Shown: positions 1 to 7,009 of the stretch, piece after piece
Position numbering within the stretch: the stretch's first letter is position 1
How the letters are laid out: every line of letters begins with the position of its first letter
Source: an uncultured Selenomonas sp.
GTDB taxonomy: Bacteria; Bacillota; Negativicutes; Selenomonadales; Selenomonadaceae
Reading direction: 5' to 3'
DNA length: 8,299 nt
Assembly: GCA_937981305.1 (NCBI GenBank)
Contig: CALJPB010000275.1
Location: forward strand, 1-8,299
Program-made: the position numbers and the translations under genes
Notes under the pieces: generated by a model
Database searches by the model: none
Told to the model about the DNA's origin: nothing
What the model saw: only the letters and a program-made list of their open reading frames with translations

Positions 1-856
1 TGATCTTGCCGCCGACCTCCTGCGCCAGCTGCAGGAGCTTCGAGTCCACCTCTGCGATCTCCTCAAAGTCCGCCTCCGTGACCTCTACTTTCATGCGCGA
101 TTCCTTGCGAATCTTTTGCAGGATGTCAAGCCCTCTGCGTCCGCGCACGCGTTTCAAGGAATCAGGCGAGTCCGCAATATGCTGTAGCTCCTCAAGGACA
201 AACACAGGTATGAGGAGTGTCCCTTCGAGAAATCCCGTCTCACAGATGTCCGCGATGCGCCCGTCGATGATGACACTCGTATCGAGCAGCTTGTACTGAC
301 GCTCCGTCTGCGCGGGTTGTGCCGCATTCTGCAACGGGACGCGCCCCTCACGCATACGCGACATATCACGCAAAAAGCGTGGGATAAAGTCAAAGACTGC
401 CGCCAGCTCCTCCTGCTTTCGTACCATAATGTGAACACCCAGATAGCCGAGTACAATGCTGAACACGATGGGAATGTAGTCGCCGACAATCGGTATCATA
501 GAAAACGCATCGCCCAGAAGACGTGCAATGATGAGTCCGATAAAAAGTCCGATTGCCCCTGCGATCACATCGCGTGTCGGCATCTTGCCGAGCTGCCCCT
601 CCACCCACACGGAGAAACGTCGGAGGCGTCCCGTAAAGAACGGCGCGAGCGGATAGCCGATCATACCACCGAGGAATGCACCAGCGAGAACACAGACCAG
701 CCCTGCAAGAGAAAGCCCGAGCACCCCGAGCTCGACCTGCCGGAACGACGCAGAGAAATAGCCACTCATCGTCGGGATTGCAAGTTCAAACAGAGTTCCG
801 CCGACAATCGCCATGATGAGCACAATAAAAAAACGTAAAATACGATCGAATAACAA
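1..856 (-). CDS. YacL-like PIN/TRAM domain membrane protein (C-terminus cut by window edge)
   Basis: The first 285 residues are visible. Four hydrophobic segments come first, at about residues 8-28, 41-64, 97-113 and 127-145. A PIN nuclease-like domain then begins near residue 188 with the motif LLDTSVIIDGRIADI. Candidate metal-binding acids are Asp192, Glu222/Glu223, Asp244 and Asp271. The usual late PIN motif (TND) and the C-terminal TRAM RNA-binding domain would lie past the left edge; the family is normally about 350-370 residues. This order matches YacL of Bacillus (COG4956), an inner-membrane protein thought to act on RNA but with no firmly established substrate. The start is chosen as TTG at 856, because a near-perfect Shine-Dalgarno (AAAGGGGGTGA on the minus strand) sits just upstream and the first in-frame ATG (codon 15) falls inside the first membrane segment. 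Family assignment is strong; cellular role is unknown. Confidence 0.9.
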   Translation of the reverse strand, partial: MLFDRILRFFIVLIMAIVGGTLFELAIPTMSGYFSASFRQVELGVLGLSLAGLVCVLAGAFLGGMIGYPLAPFFTGRLRRFSVWVEGQLGKMPTRDVIAGAIGLFIGLIIARLLGDAFSMIPIVGDYIPIVFSIVLGYLGVHIMVRKQEELAAVFDFIPRFLRDMSRMREGRVPLQNAAQPAQTERQYKLLDTSVIIDGRIADICETGFLEGTLLIPVFVLEELQHIADSPDSLKRVRGRRGLDILQKIRKESRMKVEVTEADFEEIAEVDSKLLQLAQEVGGKI

Positions 857-873
857 ACATTCACCCCCTTTCC
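857..873 (-). promoter_or_regulatory. Ribosome binding site that fixes a TTG start for the yacL-like gene
   Basis: On the minus strand AAAGGGGGTGA closely matches the anti-Shine-Dalgarno complement AAAGGAGGTGA. The G-run ends 7 bases before TTG at 856. The overlapping GTG and ATG codons nearby are in other frames, which do not encode the PIN protein. Confidence 0.7.
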
Positions 874-925
874 GTAAAAATAAGCTGTAGAAGCATCCCA
901 TAACCGTACGCTTCCCAACTCTTTC

Positions 926-954
926 AGTATAATAAAAAAAATTCGCATTGTCAA
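926..954 (-). promoter_or_regulatory. Sigma-A-type promoter for the yacL-like gene
   Basis: Read on the minus strand, TTGACA (954-949) is separated by 17 bases from TATACT (931-926). The -35 is a perfect consensus and the -10 matches 5 of 6. The spacer is rich in T. Transcription would start near 919, giving a leader of about 60 bases before the TTG start at 856. Confidence 0.8.
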
Positions 955-985
955 AACAGAGTATTCATAAAAGTGAATTTCGCTC

Positions 986-1013
986 TTGACATCTATATGG
1001 TTTTTTATATAAT
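986..1013 (+). promoter_or_regulatory. Sigma-A-type promoter for exbB-exbD-tonB
   Basis: TTGACA at 986-991 and TATAAT at 1008-1013 are both perfect consensus hexamers, with a 16-base spacer. The expected start is near 1020, so the exbB leader is close to 90 bases. Such a strong promoter fits an operon held down by a repressor, in line with the overlapping Fur-like site. Confidence 0.8.
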
Positions 1014-1021
1014 GATTATCG
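1007..1021 (+). promoter_or_regulatory. Putative Fur box (iron-responsive operator) over the exbB -10 and start site
   Basis: The 15-mer ATATAATGATTATCG is a 7-1-7 palindrome centred on G1014. It matches the firmicute Fur box TGATAAT-N-ATTATCA at 11 of 14 defined positions, with mismatches at both first left-arm bases and at the last right-arm base. It covers the -10 element and the expected transcription start, a typical repressing position. ExbB/ExbD/TonB genes are classic Fur targets. Caveat: part of the match is inherent in TATAAT itself. No fur gene is in the window. Confidence 0.6.
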
Positions 1022-1048
1022 TACTCAGTATTTATATATCGTTGATGG

Positions 1049-1073
1049 GCGCATCTACCGCCTCGGTATGCGC
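1049..1073 (+). other. Hairpin in the exbB mRNA leader
   Basis: GCGCAT (1049-1054) pairs perfectly with ATGCGC (1068-1073). Inside it ACCG (1057-1060) pairs with CGGT (1064-1067) around a CCT loop, leaving a two-base CT bulge on the left arm. It lies about 30 bases after the predicted start and ends well before the exbB ribosome site. No T-run follows, so it is not an intrinsic terminator. It could stabilise the 5' end or be a minor regulatory structure; no known riboswitch class is recognised. Confidence 0.5.
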
Positions 1074-1107
1074 ATGATGTTCTAATCTATACAAAGGAGT
1101 TCCATTT

Positions 1108-1728
1108 ATGTCAGGTTTTGAAAGCGCAGCCCACCTCTTTCACAGTGGCGGACTGGTCATGTACCCCCTTCTGATTCTCTCCCTCATCACGATTGCGATT
1201 GCGGTGGAGCGGTTCTACTACTACCGCATCAACCGCAAGGGTTCGCGTGTGTTCTTCCACGGGGTCTATCACTCCGCCGTGCAGAAGGATTTTGACACGA
1301 TCAGCAAACTCTGCAAGGAGTTCCCCTCTGCGATTGCCCGCATCATCGAAAGCGGCATCGAGAACGCGTCCACAGAAACAGCGATGAAGGGCGCATTCTC
1401 CGACCGTATGTCGATGGAGTCGATTGGCTTCCGCCGCTATCTCGACTACCTGAGTGCGATTGTCACGATTGCCCCGCTGCTCGGTCTCTTGGGCACGGTC
1501 ACAGGTATGATCCAGACGTTCAGCGTGCTGGATGCGGGCGGCGGCGCAGCCGCGATCACAGGCGGTGTCGGTGAGGCTCTTGTCGCAACGGCATCGGGTC
1601 TGTGCGTGGCGATCATTGCGTTCTGCGTCTACACCTATTTCAGCCATCAGCTCGACACGATTGTGACGGATACGGAGCGTCTGTGCGCGACGATTGTCAC
1701 GGCAAAGAAAGAAAGCTGGGATGCGTAA
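1108..1728 (+). CDS. exbB: ExbB: MotA/TolQ/ExbB-family proton channel subunit of the TonB motor
   Basis: A 206-residue inner-membrane protein that, with ExbD, uses the proton gradient to energise TonB. It has the standard three-helix layout: helix 1 at about residues 16-34, a cytoplasmic region of roughly 80 residues, helix 2 at about 115-137 and helix 3 at about 155-178. The family motif APLLGLLGTVTGM lies at 122-134. Thr130 aligns with the channel Thr148 of E. coli ExbB, and Glu156 and Thr161 in GEALVATASGL align with its Glu176 and Thr181. Start at ATG 1108 is supported by AAAGGAG 8 bases upstream. First gene of the operon; its stop overlaps the exbD start (TAATG). TolQ is the main alternative, but a TonB gene rather than a TolA gene follows. 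Confidence 0.93.
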   Translation: MSGFESAAHLFHSGGLVMYPLLILSLITIAIAVERFYYYRINRKGSRVFFHGVYHSAVQKDFDTISKLCKEFPSAIARIIESGIENASTETAMKGAFSDRMSMESIGFRRYLDYLSAIVTIAPLLGLLGTVTGMIQTFSVLDAGGGAAAITGGVGEALVATASGLCVAIIAFCVYTYFSHQLDTIVTDTERLCATIVTAKKESWDA

Positions 1729-2135
1729 TGAATTTTAGCAATCATCGACTGAAAAAAAAGCCGGAGTTCATGATTATCCCGATGATCGACATCATCTTCT
1801 TCCTGCTTGTTTTCTTCATGATGAACAGTCTGCAGACGGTTGCGCAGAAGGCACTCGCCGTCCAGCTCCCGCAGGCGCAGAGTGCGACTGCTCCGGCACA
1901 GCTCCCGATCATTATGACAATCGACGAGCAGGGGCATATCACGATTGACAACAATCCCGTGAGCATCACGGAGTCTGCGGCAATCATGAAACGCCACATG
2001 GAGGAGAACCCGAATGCGGCGGTCGTCCTGCAGGCGGACAAGCGCACGGCACACGGACAGGTTGTCGCGGTGATGGATATGCTCAAAGGAGCGGGGGTGA
2101 AAAAACTCTCGATAGCCGCAGAACAGAAGGGATAG
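1728..2135 (+). CDS. exbD: ExbD: biopolymer transport protein, stator partner of ExbB
   Basis: A 135-residue protein with a short basic N-terminus (HRLKKK), one membrane helix at about residues 14-33 and a periplasmic domain. The helix carries the family signature IPMIDIIFFLLVFF with Asp21, which corresponds to the proton-carrying Asp25 of E. coli ExbD. The rest reads as the small periplasmic ExbD/TolR fold (ITIDEQGHITID-type strands, then ADKRTAHGQVVAVMDMLKGAGV). The chosen start is the ATG sharing its A with the exbB stop codon. There is no strong separate Shine-Dalgarno, so translation is probably coupled to exbB. The open frame extends 42 codons further upstream inside exbB, but that part has no ExbD character and is excluded. 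Confidence 0.93.
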   Translation: MNFSNHRLKKKPEFMIIPMIDIIFFLLVFFMMNSLQTVAQKALAVQLPQAQSATAPAQLPIIMTIDEQGHITIDNNPVSITESAAIMKRHMEENPNAAVVLQADKRTAHGQVVAVMDMLKGAGVKKLSIAAEQKG

Positions 2136-2139
2136 ATAT

Positions 2140-2949
2140 ATGGATCAACACCTTTCATGGGGGAAAGCCTATATCGTCTCTGCTGCTGTTCACCTCGTCA
2201 TCTTCCTCTTTCTCGCCATCGGGCTTGCGGTCGTTGTCGCCGAAAAGGAGCAGCAGGTCTATGAGATCGATCTCCAAGCCTCCGATTTCAGTCAGGGCAG
2301 CGGACACGAGGGCGGCGGAGGTTCCGAAAACCTCTTCCCCGAGCCACTCAAGGCGGAGGAGGTCGCAAAGCGCGTCGAGACGGTGCAGCAAACGGTTCCG
2401 CCTGTCACACCGACCGACGCGGTTGTGCCTACACCGGATGCCGTGACTGTACCGGAAGCGGCTTCTCAAGCTGCCGCCCCCTCCTCCGATGCCGCACCGG
2501 CCTCTGCATCCTCGGGCTCAGCCTCGGGCAGCGGTGAGGGCAGCGGCTCCGGATCGGGTTCAGGATCAGGCACGGGCACGGGCAGCGGCGATGGCACAGG
2601 TGACGGACAGGGCGTAGGTTCCGGCTCGGGCGCAGGTCAGGGCTCGGGCGACGGCAACGTTTCCGGAACGGGCAGTGCTCCGTTTGATACCAACGGATTC
2701 TGGGCGGCGGTCAATGCGAACAAGGAGTACCCCTACATGGCGATGAAGCGCCGTCTCGAGGGAACGACGACAATCGTCACAACCATCAGTGCCTCGGGCG
2801 CGATTACGAGCGTGTCGATAGCCTCCTCCTCGGGACATGGGATGCTCGACGATGCGGCAGTTGCAGCGGCATATGCCGTCGGCAGCTATCCGAACCCCAC
2901 GGGCGCGACGGTATCGGTCACAACAAATGTAAGTTTCAGTATTCGATAA
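2140..2949 (+). CDS. tonB: TonB-family energy transducer with an unusual Gly-alternating linker
   Basis: A 269-residue protein linking the ExbB-ExbD motor to outer-membrane receptors. An N-terminal signal anchor spans about residues 10-34 and contains Ser14 and His18, matching the conserved SxxxH of E. coli TonB (Ser16/His20). Residues 85-120 are moderately rich in Pro, Ala and Val. Residues 126-178 are a Gly-alternating segment. The C-terminal TonB domain runs from about 183 to 269 and shows the family pattern YPYMAMKRRLEGTTTIVTTI, then a DG-like turn (SGAI) and a late amphipathic segment (DDAAVAAAYAV). Start ATG 2140 is 4 bases after the exbD stop, with GAAGGGA as ribosome site inside the end of exbD. 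No receptor gene is in the window, so the transported substrate is unknown; iron complexes are likely given the Fur-like operator. Confidence 0.9.
   Translation: MDQHLSWGKAYIVSAAVHLVIFLFLAIGLAVVVAEKEQQVYEIDLQASDFSQGSGHEGGGGSENLFPEPLKAEEVAKRVETVQQTVPPVTPTDAVVPTPDAVTVPEAASQAAAPSSDAAPASASSGSASGSGEGSGSGSGSGSGTGTGSGDGTGDGQGVGSGSGAGQGSGDGNVSGTGSAPFDTNGFWAAVNANKEYPYMAMKRRLEGTTTIVTTISASGAITSVSIASSSGHGMLDDAAVAAAYAVGSYPNPTGATVSVTTNVSFSIR
2515..2673 (+). repeat. Dipeptide (Gly-X)n repeat region inside tonB
   Basis: Codons 126-178 encode Gly at 25 of 27 alternate positions, broken only at Ala128 and Val174. The intervening residues are mostly Ser, with Thr, Asp, Gln, Glu, Ala, Val and Asn. Codons are mixed (GGC, GGA, GGT; TCA, TCC, TCG, AGC), so the DNA is only loosely a hexamer repeat. 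That suggests the protein pattern is maintained rather than freshly produced by slippage. Confidence 0.75.
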
Positions 2950-2952
2950 TCT

Positions 2953-2999
2953 CCAATCAAAAAGCTGTGATGGAAATTCCACCACAGCTTTTTGATTGG
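2953..2999. terminator. Bidirectional intrinsic terminator between tonB and zapA
   Basis: A 17-base arm at 2953-2969 pairs perfectly with 2983-2999 across a 13-base centre that can itself partly pair (ATGG with CCAC). The inner stem AGCTGTG/CACAGCT is flanked by A5 on the left and T5 on the right, so each strand reads as a GC stem followed by a U-run. It begins 4 bases after the tonB stop and ends 3 bases before the zapA stop, as expected for a terminator shared by converging operons. Confidence 0.88.
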
Positions 3000-3001
3000 G
3001 T

Positions 3002-3259
3002 TTATTTCTCCTCAAGCAGCTGCACGAGCTCGTCATAGTCCCGCTGCAGCTGCTCATACTCATCCATCATCTGTAGAACGGTGAGTGCGGCAATACGCTG
3101 TACGTCGAAGCTGCGCACCTTCTTCGACATCTCCTTGATCCGACGGTCACTCTCCGCCGCAAGACGCTTGAGCCGTTCGGGGTCATCCGTTTTGAGCTGA
3201 TAGGTCTGCCCAAACATCTCGATCACAACCCGCTGGGGCTGCTTCTTCTCCTCTATCAT
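3002..3259 (-). CDS. zapA: Cell division protein ZapA
   Basis: An 85-residue protein with the ZapA pattern: a short N-terminal strand region (VVIEMFGQTYQLKTDDPERLKRLA, residues 11-34) followed by a long helix likely to form a coiled coil (about 36-85, ending DELVQLLEEK). ZapA is a cytosolic protein that cross-links FtsZ filaments at the division site. The start is chosen as ATG 3259 because AGGCGGTGA sits at the right distance upstream. A GTG three codons earlier (3268) is too close to that site. It follows pheT by 15 bases on the same strand and has no visible promoter of its own, so it is probably the last gene of the pheS-pheT-zapA transcript. A pheT-zapA neighbourhood is familiar in firmicutes. 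Confidence 0.88.
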   Translation of the reverse strand: MIEEKKQPQRVVIEMFGQTYQLKTDDPERLKRLAAESDRRIKEMSKKVRSFDVQRIAALTVLQMMDEYEQLQRDYDELVQLLEEK

Positions 3260-3274
3260 GGCTCTCACCGCCTC

Positions 3275-5710
3275 TTATGCACGCAGCTCTGCGTGGAGCT
3301 GGTTCTGTGCCGCCGCAAGAATGTCTGCAAATGCCGCATCCACTTCCTCATCGGTCAGGGTCTTGTCATCGGACTGGAAATGCAGATGGAACGCCATGCT
3401 CTTTTTCCCGCTCCCGACCTGCTTGCCCATGTAGACATCAAAGAGCGTCGCGCCACGGAAGAACTTGCCGCCCTTCTTGGCAATGACACGCTCGATCTCC
3501 GCCGTGGACAGGTCTGCATCCACAAGGATCGCAAGATCACGCGTCGATGCGGGGTATTTCGGCAGCGACGCAATCGCATTTTTCTTCTTACGGTAGCGCA
3601 GGAGCGTGTCGACCTCCATCTCAAAGACGTAGACGCTCTGCGCAATGCCGAAGTTCGCGGCAACGGTCGGATGAATCTCACCGAGGGTTGCAATGATGTC
3701 GCGCCCCTTCTTGAGCAGCGCCGTCTTGCCGGGGTGCATGGCAAAGTGGTCGCCGCACTCCACCGTGTACTTCTGCACGCCGATTGCTGTGAGGAATCGC
3801 TCAAGAATGCCCTTCATGTCGTAGAAATCGACCTGTGCATTGTCCGTATCCCATGCGATTGGGCTTCTCCTGCCCGTGATCAGCCCCGCGACCATGAGTT
3901 TCTCGTTTGCAAGCTCCGTGACGGGCAGTGCCTTCGGGAAGAATACGGGCGCGATGTCAAAGAGCCGCAGATCCATGTTCTTGCGGGCGACGTTGCGCGC
4001 CGCATTTTCGAGCACGCTCGTGAGGAGGGTTGTACGAATGAGCGGGTACTCGTCCGTGAGCGGGTTCATGATGGGGATTGCCTGACGAAGCGGGCTGTCT
4101 GCGGGGACACCGAGTTTATCCAGTGTTTTCTCACTGGTAAAGCTGAAGGAAAGTTCCTCCGTCATGCCAAGCGCGGCAAGCGTCCCGCGCATCGTATCGA
4201 CAAAGTCCTGCCGCTCGCTCGTCCTGCCCTGCTGTACCGCACCCATCGGGAGGCGGGAAGCGATGTTGTCATATCCGTAGAGACGTGCGACCTCCTCGGA
4301 GATGTCCTCCATCATCGTCACATCTCCGCGCCACGAAGGGACGGAGACGCGATAGGTCTCAACCTCCTTTTCCTCGACAATGAAGCCGAGTGAACGGAGC
4401 GCGGATGCCATCCAGTCGCCGGGGATATTCGCACCGATGCGCTCCCCTACCGTGCGTGCGCTGAACTCAAGCACGGTCGGAACACGGTGCTTCGGGTAGA
4501 CATCGACCACGCCCTGTGCCACCGTGCACGCGCCCATCTCGACGAGCAGCTGTGCGGCTCGCGTCACGGCACGCACGGTCTCGGTCTCATCGACACCGCG
4601 CTCAAACCTGCCCGAGGACTCAGAGTGTAGTCCAATGCGGCGCGCCGTGCGGCGAATCGTCGGGCCGTGGAAGGATGCCGCCTCGAGAATGACCGAGGTC
4701 GTCCCCTCCGTGATCTCGGTCTCAAGCCCGCCCATGATGCCCGCAAGCCCTGCGGGCTTTTCGCTGTCGGCGATGACAAGCTCATCCCCAACGGCGACAC
4801 GGCTCGAATCGTCCAGCGTGTGCAGGTTCTCCCCCGCACGCGCACGGCGTGCCGTGAGGCTGTGTCCTGCGACAGCGTCATAGTCATAGGCATGGAGCGG
4901 CTGCCCCAGTTCGAGCATGACGAAGTTCGTCACATCGACCACGTTGTTGATCGCACGGATGCCCGCGCCATGCAGACGCTCCACCATCCATGCGGGCGAC
5001 GGCGCAATCTTCACGTTGCGCAGCACACGCGCCGAGAAGCGGCGACAGAGCTCCTGTGCCTCAATGCCGATGTGCACGAGCTCGGCGGCACTCTCGGATG
5101 CCGTCTCCTCCACTGTAATGGATGGAAAACGCAGCTCCTTGCCCGTGAGTGCCGCGACCTCACGCGCAATGCCGACGACGCTGAAGCAGTCCGCACGGTT
5201 CGCCGTCAGCTCGAATTCGAGCACGACATCATCCAGCCCCAGTGCCGCGGCGGCGGGAATCCCGACGGGCGTATCCTCCGGCAGGATGTAGATGCCGTGT
5301 ATCTGCTCGTCGGGAAGCCCCTCGGTATTGATCGCAAGTTCCCCCGCCGAGCACATCATGCCGTTCGACGGAACGCCACGCAGCTTGCCCTTGGAGATCT
5401 TCTTGCCATCGGGGAGCACTGCGCCGACCATAGCGGCAGGAACAATATGCCCCTCACGCACATTGGAGGCACCCGTCACAATCTGAATCCGCTCTTCTTT
5501 TCCAATGTCCAGCTGGCAGACAAGCAGATGATCGGAGTCCGGATGCGGCGTGATCTTCTCAATGCGCCCCGTAATGACCTTTTCCAGCCCCTCATCCGCG
5601 CGCACAACGCGCTCGACGGGAACGCCCGCCATTGTGAGGCGGTCTGCAATTTGCTCCGCTGTTTCGTCAATATCCACATAGTCTTTCAGCCATTTGATAG
5701 AAACCTGCAT
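3275..5710 (-). CDS. pheT: Phenylalanine--tRNA ligase beta subunit
   Basis: An 811-residue beta subunit of the heterotetrameric phenylalanyl-tRNA synthetase, close to the usual family length of about 800. Domains in order: an N-terminal strand-helix region; a tRNA-binding OB fold at about 40-150 (ITGRIEKITPHPDSDHL, then SNGMMCSAGEL); the B3/B4 editing domain at about 212-390 (AINNVVDVTNFVMLELGQPL, GRFERGVD); a B5 domain at about 408-478 with the acidic cluster GDVTMMEDISEEVARLYGY; a catalytic-like core; and a C-terminal anticodon-binding FDX-ACB domain from about 714 (LPKYPASTRDLAILVD). No domain is missing. Start ATG 5710 follows AAGGAGG by 7 bases. It is separated from pheS by 12 bases, so the subunits are co-expressed. 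Confidence 0.98.
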   Translation of the reverse strand: MQVSIKWLKDYVDIDETAEQIADRLTMAGVPVERVVRADEGLEKVITGRIEKITPHPDSDHLLVCQLDIGKEERIQIVTGASNVREGHIVPAAMVGAVLPDGKKISKGKLRGVPSNGMMCSAGELAINTEGLPDEQIHGIYILPEDTPVGIPAAAALGLDDVVLEFELTANRADCFSVVGIAREVAALTGKELRFPSITVEETASESAAELVHIGIEAQELCRRFSARVLRNVKIAPSPAWMVERLHGAGIRAINNVVDVTNFVMLELGQPLHAYDYDAVAGHSLTARRARAGENLHTLDDSSRVAVGDELVIADSEKPAGLAGIMGGLETEITEGTTSVILEAASFHGPTIRRTARRIGLHSESSGRFERGVDETETVRAVTRAAQLLVEMGACTVAQGVVDVYPKHRVPTVLEFSARTVGERIGANIPGDWMASALRSLGFIVEEKEVETYRVSVPSWRGDVTMMEDISEEVARLYGYDNIASRLPMGAVQQGRTSERQDFVDTMRGTLAALGMTEELSFSFTSEKTLDKLGVPADSPLRQAIPIMNPLTDEYPLIRTTLLTSVLENAARNVARKNMDLRLFDIAPVFFPKALPVTELANEKLMVAGLITGRRSPIAWDTDNAQVDFYDMKGILERFLTAIGVQKYTVECGDHFAMHPGKTALLKKGRDIIATLGEIHPTVAANFGIAQSVYVFEMEVDTLLRYRKKKNAIASLPKYPASTRDLAILVDADLSTAEIERVIAKKGGKFFRGATLFDVYMGKQVGSGKKSMAFHLHFQSDDKTLTDEEVDAAFADILAAAQNQLHAELRA

Positions 5711-5722
5711 CGTCCCGCCTCC

Positions 5723-6865
<1,143 letters not shown>

Positions 6866-6890
6866 TCATTATTGTTGCAATACTGATAAA

Positions 6891-6919
6891 AGTATATTAC
6901 AGAAGGGAAGAAAAGGCAA
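6891..6919 (-). promoter_or_regulatory. Promoter for the pheS-pheT-zapA operon
   Basis: Read on the minus strand, TTGCCT (6919-6914) is followed after 17 bases by TATACT (6896-6891). The -35 matches 4 of 6 and the -10 matches 5 of 6. The start would fall near 6884, giving a leader of about 130 bases that holds the attenuator-like hairpin. Confidence 0.65.
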
Positions 6920-6955
6920 ATCTTTTACGGAAATTCGCCAGAAAGGCTAGAAATA

Positions 6956-6964
6956 TGGTATACT
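6956..6964 (+). promoter_or_regulatory. Extended -10 promoter for the U32-family gene
   Basis: TGGTATACT contains the extended -10 dinucleotide TG plus TATACT (6959-6964, 5 of 6). No good -35 is seen at the normal distance (TTCGCC at 6934-6939 leaves 19 bases), which suits an extended -10 promoter. The start would be near 6971, about 40 bases before the ATG at 7010. Confidence 0.55.
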
Positions 6965-7009
6965 ATACGTTAAACGGAAAAATTATGAGCAAAGGAGCAT
7001 GAAAAAAAT

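Noticed and set aside
317..838. 173-codon plus-strand open frame opposite the yacL-like gene
   Set aside because: It is antisense to a clearly recognised membrane/PIN protein; its translation is charged, low in hydrophobic residues and matches no family I recognise.
1045..1077. Short upstream frame (MGASTASVCA) in the exbB leader
   Set aside because: No ribosome binding site precedes its ATG and its sequence coincides with the hairpin; nothing supports translation.
2566..3063. Minus-strand frame crossing the tonB 3' end and terminator
   Set aside because: It reads through the Gly/Ser repeat antisense and across the shared terminator; the tonB and zapA frames explain this stretch.
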